64,000 nt of DNA from Sulfolobus sp. E5-1-F (lineage in GTDB: Archaea; Thermoproteota; Thermoprotei_A; Sulfolobales; Sulfolobaceae): assembly GCF_009601705.1 (NCBI RefSeq), contig NZ_CP045687.1, positions 718,630-782,629 on the forward strand. Reading direction: 5' to 3'. Positions 54,931-63,839 of this stretch are shown here, piece after piece. Made by a program: the position numbers and the translations under genes. Position 1 is the first letter of the stretch. Each line of letters opens with the position of its first letter. Below the pieces are notes generated by a model, which had not been told where the DNA came from, ran no database searches, and saw nothing but the letters and a program-made list of their open reading frames with translations.

Positions 54931-57900
54931 ATGGTTCGCAGGAGTAGTAGAACACAAAGTAGTGGAAGGTTACCTACATTATCTGAACTATTAGAACATA
55001 AGTTATCTGCACTATTTCACGATCCCCCTAATAAAGCATGGATGGTAGCTAAGAAAAAAGTGAAGGGAATGTCACATTCGAAATTTGGGATTAGATTGTT
55101 TAACGTAGTTACTTCTGATATGTTTCTATTTGAAAAAGGTAAAGTCGATAAGGCTGACAAATTTGCGTCAACTATGGACAGATATTTAGGGAATATAGCT
55201 TATAGGGGTGGAAGATGTTTTCCAACATCAAACATAGAGTTAAAAAATATTATCTATCCTTCTTATAGAATTGATATAGATGGCGATAGGGAAAAAGATC
55301 TGCTTGAGATATTGAAAGAATTTCATTGTTTAAGTTCTTACATAAGTAAATTAATTAGTCCTAACGACTTATTAACTTTTTACCAACTAGTTTATCTTAT
55401 TTATGAATTATTTTGGATAGATAAAGGCTTTCAAAACTCCCCAGCAGATACTAGAACTCCAACTCATTCAATATTTGATCACGTTTACGCAACTGCATCA
55501 GCGATAAACTGGATTGATAGTGAGAACTACCTTTTCTTAGTAGGAATTGACGTTGTTGGTATTAATGATTTTATAAGTAAAGGTAGGAAAACAAGAGACT
55601 TCTGGGTTTCAAGCTACTTGGTTTCAGCGTTGTTGTGGCATGTAATTTTACACTTTGTTGAAGAGTATGGACCGGACGTAGTTATTTTTCCTTCTTTAAG
55701 ATTTAACCAATTTTATGCCTACTACATGATAGATAAGTTGCAGAGAATTAGCGGAAACGATCCAGAAAGAGTTACAGTACTGAATTATGTTAAAGGGTTA
55801 GTTAAAAAGTACGTTTTTAACAATGATGATTCTTTTGAAGAGGATAAGTTAGGGATCCCACCTTATCCTATAATTCCAGGCAGGATTACAATGATTTTGC
55901 CGGATCTAAAATTCGTTAATGGTAAGACTGACGCGATTAATGATGAAATGGATATTGAAACGGATATTGAAAATGAATTTGAAAGTGGATGGAATATTCT
56001 GATAAATAACATTTGTAAAGTAGCAAAAGAGAAAACGGATGATCCTTTCTGGAGAATAGTTTTCACTACAATAACTACCTATGGGGACATTGTGAGAACC
56101 ACACCTATAAGAATAAGAGTTAAGGTAGTTAAAGAAGTAAAAAATAGAGTCAGTCTGAGTAATAATTATTTAAATTGGAATGTTTATGATAATTTATATC
56201 GGGAATTAGTGGAAAAATTTAAGAAATCAAAACTAGTTAAAATATCACCGGAAAGTAGTTTAGATGTAGAGAAGATTATTAGTAAAAACAAAAATCTTTC
56301 CGGAAGAGGTTTCGAGTATTGTACCTCATGTAACTTATTGCCAGCTGTTTTCATAATGCCTAAAAGTAAAGAGGAGGTTAGTGATATAAGTGAAGAAGAT
56401 TATGAAACTTTGCAAAAAGAGATTTCACCCGGTGAAAGATTATGCCCATGGTGCTTAATAAAGAGAGCGATCGCAACTGAACCCAGAGTTCTAAAAGTAC
56501 TTCTGACTCGAAGAGATCTAGATGATAGCGAAATAAAGAAATTAAGAAAGAATATATTCATTCCTTCTACAAGTCATATATCCTCAATTCCACTATTTGA
56601 GGAATTGATCAGAAGGGGAAATGAGATCTGCAATAATAATGATAGAATTTCTGAGGAGTTATGTAATAAGGGTGGAAAACCAGAATTAATTTCCTTGTGG
56701 AAATGGTTTAATGAAGCTGTAGATAAATCTAAAATTAAATTACAAGTAAACCCAGAGGAACTGTGGTTTTCTGAAAATCCAGAGTTTAGGAGATTATTGA
56801 GAGAGAAATATTCAGTATCTACACCATCACCTTATTACGCTTTAGTTAGGGCTGACAGTGATTATTTAGGAGATCTACTGGAAGGAAAACTCACTCCTTA
56901 TTTAGCTGGTATTATTGATTCAGATTATTTAAAACTGAACAATGAAAAAGAAGACGTAATAAGAGAATTTCTTAAAGAATACTTAATGAATTCAGCAGCG
57001 ACTTTTAATCAGAAATTACAAAGTTATATAGAGATGTTAATTTTGGAAGCAGAAGACTCTTCTTCATGTGGACAAGAGCCCAGGGCTAATTTATTTAAAT
57101 GTCTTAGTTCTAATTGCTTTAGTAAACTATCATCCGACGATGCTAAAATAAGTGATGCTATAAAAGAATCAATTAAATACTTTGCAGAAATTCTAAATAA
57201 CAAAAGGATAATATTATCACCGGCTTTTCATGTCTCAATTTCAGCAGCTTTGAATAGGGCGTTGCTTTATGAAATATATTTGGTAAATAAACATAAAGGC
57301 TTTGTTATTTACGCAGGGGGAGATGACTTACTAGCCATGTTACCAGTATCTGAAGCTTTAGATTTCGTGATTGAGAGTAGAAAAGCTTTTGCAGGTATAA
57401 GAAATTCTGAAAACGATGAGGATTCAGTTATTACTCCACATCAACAAGGTTTCATGAAAATCAATAACGCAGTTTTCACTGCCCCTGCAATTATAGGAAG
57501 AACATACTCCATAGTCCTTTCACATTATGCTGATCCATTACAATTAGTTATCAGAAAGTCTTACGAATTAGTGGAAGACGAAAAGGAAATGATAATGACG
57601 ATGGATAAAAATGGACAGGCTGTTCTGAAGAAAGACTTAACTTTTATTTACTATAACAACTCTCTGGCAATTATTCCTAATTCCTTTGAGAGGCCTATTC
57701 AAAATGTTGGTGAGGTATTGGAATTCATGAAGAAATTAAGGAACGAAATAAAAGATGAGAAGGGCAAGATAAGTAAAAGTCTCCTTTACGACTATGAGGA
57801 TTTCAAAGAGTTAATTGGAAAACTAACTGATGAAGGAAAGGAGCATTCTCTAAATTACATAAAACATATTATAAATTCTAATTCCAGGATAAAAGGGGAA

Positions 57901-58059
57901 ACAAGTGAAATAGTTAATGATATCGAAAAACTTTTAGATTACCTTACCTTTGAGATTAAGAAACTTGAAGGAAATGAATCCAATAAAGGAGGTAAAACAA
58001 CTGTTTTAGATGAGGTAATTAAAGGGGTTAGACTATTGCTTAGTGGTGAGAAGTCGTGA
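54931..58059 (+). CDS. cmr2: Cmr2/Cas10, cyclic-oligoadenylate synthase and HD nuclease subunit
   Basis: The 1042-residue protein has the HD motif LSALFHDPPNKAW (H30-D31), a zinc site C464-x2-C467 and C505-x2-C508, and the palm motif VIYAGGDDLLAML (GGDD 796-799). With GGDD intact it should make cyclic oligoadenylate from ATP upon target RNA binding, activating CARF proteins, and its HD domain may cut single-stranded DNA. A second HSIFDH segment lies near residue 187. Its stop overlaps the cmr3 start. Confidence 0.95.
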   Translation: MVRRSSRTQSSGRLPTLSELLEHKLSALFHDPPNKAWMVAKKKVKGMSHSKFGIRLFNVVTSDMFLFEKGKVDKADKFASTMDRYLGNIAYRGGRCFPTSNIELKNIIYPSYRIDIDGDREKDLLEILKEFHCLSSYISKLISPNDLLTFYQLVYLIYELFWIDKGFQNSPADTRTPTHSIFDHVYATASAINWIDSENYLFLVGIDVVGINDFISKGRKTRDFWVSSYLVSALLWHVILHFVEEYGPDVVIFPSLRFNQFYAYYMIDKLQRISGNDPERVTVLNYVKGLVKKYVFNNDDSFEEDKLGIPPYPIIPGRITMILPDLKFVNGKTDAINDEMDIETDIENEFESGWNILINNICKVAKEKTDDPFWRIVFTTITTYGDIVRTTPIRIRVKVVKEVKNRVSLSNNYLNWNVYDNLYRELVEKFKKSKLVKISPESSLDVEKIISKNKNLSGRGFEYCTSCNLLPAVFIMPKSKEEVSDISEEDYETLQKEISPGERLCPWCLIKRAIATEPRVLKVLLTRRDLDDSEIKKLRKNIFIPSTSHISSIPLFEELIRRGNEICNNNDRISEELCNKGGKPELISLWKWFNEAVDKSKIKLQVNPEELWFSENPEFRRLLREKYSVSTPSPYYALVRADSDYLGDLLEGKLTPYLAGIIDSDYLKLNNEKEDVIREFLKEYLMNSAATFNQKLQSYIEMLILEAEDSSSCGQEPRANLFKCLSSNCFSKLSSDDAKISDAIKESIKYFAEILNNKRIILSPAFHVSISAALNRALLYEIYLVNKHKGFVIYAGGDDLLAMLPVSEALDFVIESRKAFAGIRNSENDEDSVITPHQQGFMKINNAVFTAPAIIGRTYSIVLSHYADPLQLVIRKSYELVEDEKEMIMTMDKNGQAVLKKDLTFIYYNNSLAIIPNSFERPIQNVGEVLEFMKKLRNEIKDEKGKISKSLLYDYEDFKELIGKLTDEGKEHSLNYIKHIINSNSRIKGETSEIVNDIEKLLDYLTFEIKKLEGNESNKGGKTTVLDEVIKGVRLLLSGEKS

Positions 58060-58988
58060 TAATGATTAAGATAAGAATGATCGAACCAATAATTGTTAGA
58101 GGTTCTGGTGAGTTTGGGCCATATGTGATAGGAAGCAGAAACTTTGCTGAATCGCTATTCATTCCAAGACCATCAACTATTGCAGGTATGTTGGGGAGTA
58201 TATTTTTTCACGAGAACGATAATGGAACGTGGCGTGAAAAATTAAAGAAAATATTTGATAATCAAGGTATCCAAGGATTAATAGGGCCTTTAATTGTAAC
58301 AGATAAGCTACTCTACCCATTTAGATTTGGCGACTCCCTAGCACTTGTGGAGAATAAAAAGGAATTGTTAGAAGTAGTTAACAGTATAATTCAAGAGACT
58401 CACGATTATTGGGAGCCTGAACTTTACTCGCTCTTTAGAAAATACTCTATAGAGAGATACTTTAAATCGATAACTAAGGTTGGAATTGCTTTAGATAGAG
58501 ATAAGAAAATAACAAAGGAGAGTTACTTATATTACGAAAAATATGTTATGCCTAAAGAAGGTTTGTATTTTAGTGTTATAGTCCTAGGGGATGATAAAAA
58601 CTTGTCATCATTAGATGGGAGAATTGTGAATTTAGGTGGTGAAAGAAGGGTAATTCAACTGCAAGTCACTTCACCTACAGTTTACGCTGATAAGGTTAAC
58701 GATATAAATTACGTTGAAAACAAATGCGCTAGTTACGATTATTACTTAACCTTAACTCCATTAATCCTTAAAGAAAATGTTAATCCGGAGTTAATTTTAA
58801 CTGGTAAGGTTGAAAAAATAAGCTTAGGTTATGATATTTCTCACGGAAAAAGGAAAGAAATGGTAAATACTATACTTGAGGGTAGTATTGTGAAGAAGGA
58901 TGTCGTATTGTCAATGATAGATACAAACTACTCCTTCTTAGGTTATAACACCGTACTGCCGTTATTAACAGTTTCAGATGATCCGTGA
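58056..58988 (+). CDS. cmr3: Cmr3, Cas5-like subunit
   Basis: The 310-residue RAMP has IRMIEPIIVRGSGEFGP near the start, ESLFIPRPSTIAGMLGSIFF, and LGYDISHGKRKEM in the last third, as in Cmr3. Cmr3 holds the 5' tag of the crRNA and contacts Cmr2. The start GTG 58056 overlaps the cmr2 stop by four bases; ATG 58062 is an alternative. It ends the operon. Confidence 0.9.
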   Translation: MIMIKIRMIEPIIVRGSGEFGPYVIGSRNFAESLFIPRPSTIAGMLGSIFFHENDNGTWREKLKKIFDNQGIQGLIGPLIVTDKLLYPFRFGDSLALVENKKELLEVVNSIIQETHDYWEPELYSLFRKYSIERYFKSITKVGIALDRDKKITKESYLYYEKYVMPKEGLYFSVIVLGDDKNLSSLDGRIVNLGGERRVIQLQVTSPTVYADKVNDINYVENKCASYDYYLTLTPLILKENVNPELILTGKVEKISLGYDISHGKRKEMVNTILEGSIVKKDVVLSMIDTNYSFLGYNTVLPLLTVSDDP

Positions 58989-59177
58989 AAAAGTTATATG
59001 ATTTTATGAGCATTTAAATACAATACTAAGGTTAAGAGAGATCTAGTAAAGTCTTAGAATATATATCTTGTTGCATAATAACAACAACAGTATAAGCTTA
59101 TGTAAAGAAAGGTTACATAAACCCAATTATTCTCGAAAGCGGTAGAGGAAGGTTTAGAGAAGAACAAGTTGACAAAT

Positions 59178-59420
59178 CGGGAGTTCTCATGCAGTCATCT
59201 TATTTTCGATATATAGTAGTTTTCTTATTTTCCCTCCCTTACTAATACTAATCAATAGCTTTATCTAGAAAGTTTTTAACATTTAGATCATTTTATTAAA
59301 AAATTGTAAAGGCAAGGCTAAGAACTTTGTAAGGCTAAGACACTCATAATTGCCTTTAACTCCACTAGGTTAGGTATCAAGTAATGCATTACCTTGTGGT
59401 CTTAAAATCTTTTTAGAAAG
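59178..59420. repeat. IS1-like and ISC1217-like remnants
   Basis: GGGAGTTCTCATGCAGTCAT (59179-59198) is a short IS1-like left end. TCTAGAAAGTTTTTAACATTT (about 59265) and the following bases match the 5' region of the ISC1217-like elements in diverged form. Neither has a gene. The preceding part (58989-59177) has nothing recognisable. Confidence 0.55.
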
Positions 59421-59455
59421 AAATTTAATGCTTCGTTTTTATATAATATTAACTT

Positions 59456-59713
59456 ATGATCCAAACGCCAGCCGGTAATACTGTTACCAATCCAATGGTA
59501 CTATCTACTAGTAATACTAGTAATAATAATAGCTACACTCAGCCAGAATTCATTTATACTTCTCCTATTGTCCTAGATAACGAGGCTGGTATTATAGTAC
59601 GCTTTAGCAATAACTGGAGTAGGATTGAGTACCATGATGCGAGAGTAGTAGTTTACAGAGACGATAAGGGAAAGATTAGCATCTTAGAGGTTGAGTATAT
59701 TGATGAGGAATAG
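59456..59713 (+). CDS. Small protein with Asn/Thr-rich start, CRISPR-island
   Basis: The 85-residue protein has an Asn/Ser/Thr-rich, probably disordered start (NTVTNPMVLSTSNTSNNNS) and a strand-rich C-terminal half (IIVRFSNNWSRIEYHD, VVVYRDDKGKISILEVEY). A TATA-like block ATTTAATGC and TTTTTATATAAT precede ATG 59456. It overlaps the next gene by 11 bases. I do not recognise it. Its place between the cmr operon and the CARF gene suggests, but does not prove, a type III link. Confidence 0.55.
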   Translation: MIQTPAGNTVTNPMVLSTSNTSNNNSYTQPEFIYTSPIVLDNEAGIIVRFSNNWSRIEYHDARVVVYRDDKGKISILEVEYIDEE

Positions 59714-60119
59714 AGAAACGGAATATCAATTGTTTGAAGTAATAAATGTAAAGCCCTTAATAGTTAAGTTTAGTGTAAAGGATGAAAATATTACTTTGAT
59801 GTTCTATCTGATTCCTAACTTGGTTAGGATTGAAAAAGACCAAGTTGTCTCAGTTGTTAGTTCTGCAATTTTCTCAGTATTTTCAGATAAGCCAAGATTT
59901 GATGATATGTGTGATCCTCGAAAATTCATTAACAAAACCCCAATTATTCCGGAAATTACTACAATAGATGAGGGTGGAACAGAGATTAGAGTAAACGATA
60001 AAAAAATTATTAAAATTAAAGCCAAAATAACTAACATAAATGTTTATTCAGATTTAAGAGATAATTTAGGGAATCCTTGTGTGAACGTCTCATGGATTCA
60101 ATCGATAAATGTAGAATAA
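59703..60119 (+). CDS. Protein of unknown function, CRISPR-island
   Basis: The 138-residue protein from ATG 59703 (an in-frame TTG at 59691 is also possible) overlaps the preceding gene by 11 bases, implying coupled translation. It is mainly beta strand by pattern: FEVINVKPLIVKFSVKDEN, LMFYLIPNLVRIEKDQVVSVV and KIIKIKAKITNINVY. It has no catalytic motif I can see and no family I recognise. With the 85-residue protein it forms a pair that recalls the other pair at 47926-48702. Confidence 0.5.
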   Translation: MRNRETEYQLFEVINVKPLIVKFSVKDENITLMFYLIPNLVRIEKDQVVSVVSSAIFSVFSDKPRFDDMCDPRKFINKTPIIPEITTIDEGGTEIRVNDKKIIKIKAKITNINVYSDLRDNLGNPCVNVSWIQSINVE

Positions 60120-60329
60120 ACTGTAGCTTCGTTGAAAATGAGTCAAAAAGAGATTTCTTGGAAGATAGAGAAAGCCCACCAAACATAAGATCGTAAACAT
60201 CCCCCAGCGATCACAAATTAGTCTCAAGAATAGTCAAATTCTAGTCTTATATGTTAGGAGTTGGTATTGTTTGAGTTATTACTTTCGCTCGTCTCTATAC
60301 TTATATATTGGTTTTTAAGAGTTTTATTC

Positions 60330-61199
60330 ATGGATGTTTTCATTCAAGTGCTTAATGATGTTGTTACTGATTACGCTAAGAGTTTGGTGGAGAAGTCTAG
60401 GCAGGGTAAGAAGTTGTCTGAGCAAGACTACTTATTTCTAATGATGTATTTGAGTAGTAAGAGGATCGATGACTTGAGGCAAGATATGGATAAGAAGCTC
60501 GACGATCTGAAAAGTTACGTTGATAAGAGGTTTGACGATACTAAGGCGGAGATCACGAGCGTCAAAGAAGAAATTAAGGGCTTAAGGGATTACACGGAGA
60601 GGAAATTCGAGGAATCGAGGGCCTATACGGACAAGAAATTCGAGGAGACTAATAAGAAAATTGAGGACTTGAGAAGCTACGTGGACAAGAAGTTCGAGGA
60701 ATTAAGAACATATACTGACAAGAAGTTTGAAGAGACTAATAAGAAAGTTGAGGACTTGAGAAGCTACGTGGACAAGAAGTTTGAAGAGACTAATAAGAGG
60801 TTCGAGGAGACTAACAAGAAGTTCGAAGATCTTAAAAGTTATGTTGATACTAAATTCGAGGAGTCGAGAGCTTATACGGATAAAAAATTTGAGGAGACTA
60901 ATAAGAGGTTCGAGGAAATGGACAAGAAGTTTGAGGACCTCAGAAGCTACGTGGACAAGAAGTTTGAGGAGTCGAGGGTTTATACGGATAAGAAGTTTGA
61001 GGAGATGAAGTTGTATGTTGATTCTCAGTTTGTTAGGTTTAAGGAGTATGTTGATAAGCAATTTGAGCATATTGATAATAGGTTTGATGATCTACGTTCT
61101 GATATGAATTCGAAATTCGGTGAGCTAAAGAATGATCTGAACTTGATCATAAAGTTATTAGTTGGGAAAAGGGGAGGAGAGGAAGAGAGATCATCATGA
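60330..61199 (+). CDS. Coiled-coil protein of 11- and 7-residue modules, copy 2
   Basis: The 289-residue product from ATG 60330 matches copy 1 (3640-4386) almost exactly in its head and its end. Between RTYTDKKFEET and KLYVDSQFVRF it has ten modules (90 residues) against five (47 residues) in copy 1. The difference is two 11-residue and three 7-residue units. A TATA box TTATATA at 60301 gives a leaderless start; the upstream open frame from TTG 60261 covers the promoter. The duplicated block begins with AGCGATCACAAATTAGTCTC at about 60203. Function unknown. Confidence 0.75.
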   Translation: MDVFIQVLNDVVTDYAKSLVEKSRQGKKLSEQDYLFLMMYLSSKRIDDLRQDMDKKLDDLKSYVDKRFDDTKAEITSVKEEIKGLRDYTERKFEESRAYTDKKFEETNKKIEDLRSYVDKKFEELRTYTDKKFEETNKKVEDLRSYVDKKFEETNKRFEETNKKFEDLKSYVDTKFEESRAYTDKKFEETNKRFEEMDKKFEDLRSYVDKKFEESRVYTDKKFEEMKLYVDSQFVRFKEYVDKQFEHIDNRFDDLRSDMNSKFGELKNDLNLIIKLLVGKRGGEEERSS

Positions 61200-61567
61200 T
61201 CTTTCTTTCTCTAGTAGTCTTTAGAAACTTTAGGAGTTAAAATTGGTCCTACATCACATTGAGTTCAGAATAAAATCTATAATTAGTAAATGGAGACATT
61301 ACTAAGGAACTTGTGTGAGAACACTATACTAATTCCTAACGAAGCGTAATATTTAACTTCAAGATAAGATTCAAAATTTCTATATTATTTATCTTATCTT
61401 TTGAATAATTCTCTAAAAACTTGTACATAGATTTATTGAATTATTTTCGTTCGGGACACTCTCTTGGGCCTATAGAAGCAAACTGAAATTACGAAGGAGA
61501 TCTTAATCACCTACGAAAGATCTCATTATTATTTAAACTTAAATATTTCTAGTAATAATATATACAT

Positions 61568-62401
61568 ATGACTAAGGTTGTACATTTTTCTGCAGTAGGG
61601 ACTTCTTTACTAAGGAATGCCTCTAGTGATGAAGATATTAGGAATGAGATAAAAAAACTAAATATCGAGGGATGGGAATATTTAAAATTTGACGATCCCA
61701 AACAAGATAAAATTACAGCTAATTCCTCCGAACTCAAATCGAAACTTCTCCTTTTTATTAATAAAAAAGGAAATAGCGCATCTGCTGAGATCCAAAGCAT
61801 TGAACAAGCAGTTGAAAAATTTGGGCATAAGCCTGATGATACTCTTATACTTCTGTACTCTACAAATTCCGCTAATGCTCAACTCGCTGCTGAAACTATA
61901 CAAGAATATTTTAATAGTAAGAAATACGAAACTCAAAATATAGTAGTCCAATCTATCAATAGTGAAGATGAGTTCGATAAAGGTCTGGCTGATTTATTGG
62001 ATAAGGTAGCCTCTAAAATGATTGAGTGGAAAAATCGCGGTAGTGATATTTACGTAAACGTTACAACTGGATTTAAGGCTGAGAGTATATTCTTAGCCTT
62101 GTCAGCATTTATGATAGGTGGTAAAGTATATTATAGGTATGAGACGTTTAATGATATTATTTTACTTCCTTCGCCACCAATTATACCAGATCAAAACATT
62201 GTTAACAAACTGTCCCAGATATTAAACAGTAGTACTTATATAATATCGAAGAGTAATAGATATAATCTATCCGATGAAGATATAGAAAACTTTACAAAAA
62301 ACGGAATACTAAAGGAGAAAGATAAAGATGCATACGAAATTCGAGAGTGGGTTAAGAAATTCATAGACTTTGCAAATAAGATAAAAAAGGAGACTCATTA
62401 A
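61568..62401 (+). CDS. CARF-domain protein, probable Crn1-type ring nuclease
   Basis: The 277-residue protein has an N-terminal CARF domain (about 1-200) and a C-terminal winged-helix part. VVHFSAVGTSLLRNASS includes S13, and DIYVNVTTGFKAESI includes K170. These match the catalytic Ser and Lys of Crn1 of S. solfataricus (S11 and K168) with an offset of two. Crn1 degrades cyclic tetra-adenylate and so ends type III signalling. No HEPN RNase motif (R-x4-6-H) is present, so it is not a Csx1-type effector. It lies downstream of the cmr operon with its own promoter (CTTAAATAT about 25 bases before ATG). Confidence 0.82.
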   Translation: MTKVVHFSAVGTSLLRNASSDEDIRNEIKKLNIEGWEYLKFDDPKQDKITANSSELKSKLLLFINKKGNSASAEIQSIEQAVEKFGHKPDDTLILLYSTNSANAQLAAETIQEYFNSKKYETQNIVVQSINSEDEFDKGLADLLDKVASKMIEWKNRGSDIYVNVTTGFKAESIFLALSAFMIGGKVYYRYETFNDIILLPSPPIIPDQNIVNKLSQILNSSTYIISKSNRYNLSDEDIENFTKNGILKEKDKDAYEIREWVKKFIDFANKIKKETH

Positions 62402-62514
62402 CTTCTCCCATTATTTAAAGAAAGTCGATAATTAGAAATTTTGAGTTTTTCTAAGAATAAGAAGACTTTATAATGGAATGATCACTTAAAGAGCTACAAA
62501 TTAAATAGCCCGGA

Positions 62515-62960
62515 GTTTTTATATAGTCATCTTATTCGACATATCGTAGTAAAATTATATCAGTTTTCATAATATACTGTACAGCCCTCAAGTATGTGCT
62601 GTTCAGTTATCTCCCTTGAAAATACATGACGTTCAATAAGGCCAGGATGTAATCCACAATTCTCTCACATAAACCTTTCAAGATCTGTCTTAGATTTCTA
62701 ATGCCTTTAGCTTGAGTGAACTAATAAGTTTGTATTTTTTATTAGTGTCCAGTTGTTCTGTTCTGTAATGCCCTAACTCTTTGCGACAGTTCAATATTTC
62801 CATGATCCGAGTTTCCTTGAAGAAACGTCTTGAAATGGGAACTATCAAGGACGATTAGTCGTCAATTACTAGTCTAGAGTTTTTTATTTGTGCTAGTTCA
62901 AATCCTGAGTTAGAGAGGATATACTTACGAGATCATGAAGAGTGTTTCTTTTATAGAGAA
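62515..62960 (-). repeat. Decayed IS1-like element
   Basis: It begins GGAGTTTTTATATAGTCATC, an eroded left-end sequence, and has TATCTCCCTTGAAAATACATGA and TGTCCAGTTGTTCTG further in. Many changes leave no reading frame. The rest of the 62402-63032 gap is empty. Confidence 0.55.
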
Positions 62961-63032
62961 TTAGTGCAAGTCTTAATTGCTCAGGGAATATCTCAATAAG
63001 TGAAAGATTAAATTCAAAAACAACATCGCTAG

Positions 63033-63458
63033 CTATTCAATAAGTTTTAGTATTATTCCTCTCCTAGATAGAAAGTCTGAAGCTTTCTTGAATTCCTTAT
63101 CAGCAGTTACGAATTCATCTACTTGAAACAATATTACGTAAGCTAGATGAAGTAGATCTAAGGTCTTTAGTCTAACTTCATTAGCTATAAATAATGCGTG
63201 GTAAATTAGTTCATTTAGTTTACCTAATGGTGTATCTATGACGTTGTTTATACTCTTTATACTAATGTTGAACTCGGTAAGTAGCCTAATTGCGTAAGGG
63301 AGTGGATCCTCATTCAAATTCCTTGATAAATAACTTATCAATTCCACTAAACCCAATTCCGATATTATCCCTCCAGTCTTAAGTTCATTTATTGCAAGAT
63401 CTCGTCTAGGATCCTTCAATAATGGAAGTATTACCACGCTAGTATCAAAATATTTCAA
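63033..63458 (-). CDS. vapC: VapC-type PIN-domain toxin
   Basis: The 141-residue protein has the first Asp in MKYFDTSVVI (D5), a Glu in ISELGLVELISYLS, and a C-terminal Asp in LKTLDLLHLAYVI and TADKEF, as in VapC. It follows its antitoxin with a four-base overlap. It is not closely similar to the first VapC (1521) and is a separate family member. Confidence 0.85.
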   Translation of the reverse strand: MKYFDTSVVILPLLKDPRRDLAINELKTGGIISELGLVELISYLSRNLNEDPLPYAIRLLTEFNISIKSINNVIDTPLGKLNELIYHALFIANEVRLKTLDLLHLAYVILFQVDEFVTADKEFKKASDFLSRRGIILKLIE

Positions 63459-63685
63459 TACCTATCCCTTTCTGAAAGGAAATCTTCCAATCCTTTTTCA
63501 ATTATTGGCAGTTTAACCTCTTTAGACTTTCTTATAATATTTTTCCATTTATTAGCCTCATTTAGACCTTGCAGTATTAGGAAGTTTAACGCTTCATTTC
63601 TAGATGAAAAAATCCCTCTAGATACCAGCTCATCAATTTCCTTTACTATTTCCTTTTTCAACCTAACGGATATTACTTCACTCAC
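63455..63685 (-). CDS. vapB: Ribbon-helix-helix antitoxin
   Basis: From GTG 63685 the 76-residue product begins SEVISVRLKKEIVKEIDELV and then IFSSRNEALNFLILQGL, a typical ribbon-helix-helix (CopG-like) pattern. The longer open frame from 63736 would include 17 odd residues across the promoter region. A TATA-like TTTATTA on the minus strand about 26 bases before the GTG supports the shorter start. It overlaps the toxin gene by four bases. Confidence 0.8.
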   Translation of the reverse strand: MSEVISVRLKKEIVKEIDELVSRGIFSSRNEALNFLILQGLNEANKWKNIIRKSKEVKLPIIEKGLEDFLSERDRY

Positions 63686-63741
63686 GTAGTATACTATGAA
63701 TAGTACACTAATAAAGCTTTCCCTGTTATGACGCATAGGGT

Positions 63742-63839
63742 TTTAACTTTATGGGGGTTAAGGGGGCGAAAGTCCCCTTCCGTGAGGGATAGCCCCCTTA
63801 TAGAAAGATTTTTATAGTTTTTGAAAAATACATGTAACT
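63742..63839 (+). mobile_element. Left end of a second IS200/IS605-type element
   Basis: TTTAACTTTATGGGGGTT and the hairpin TAAGGGGGC (63759-63767) with GCCCCCTTA (63792-63800) are identical to the left end at 15700-15763. The element begins about 57 bases upstream of the vapB start and is cut off by the window edge. Confidence 0.85.

Noticed and set aside
60702-61070. 122-codon antisense frame across coiled-coil copy 2
   Set aside because: It is a shadow of the repeat composition; the matching antisense frame in copy 1 has the same cause.
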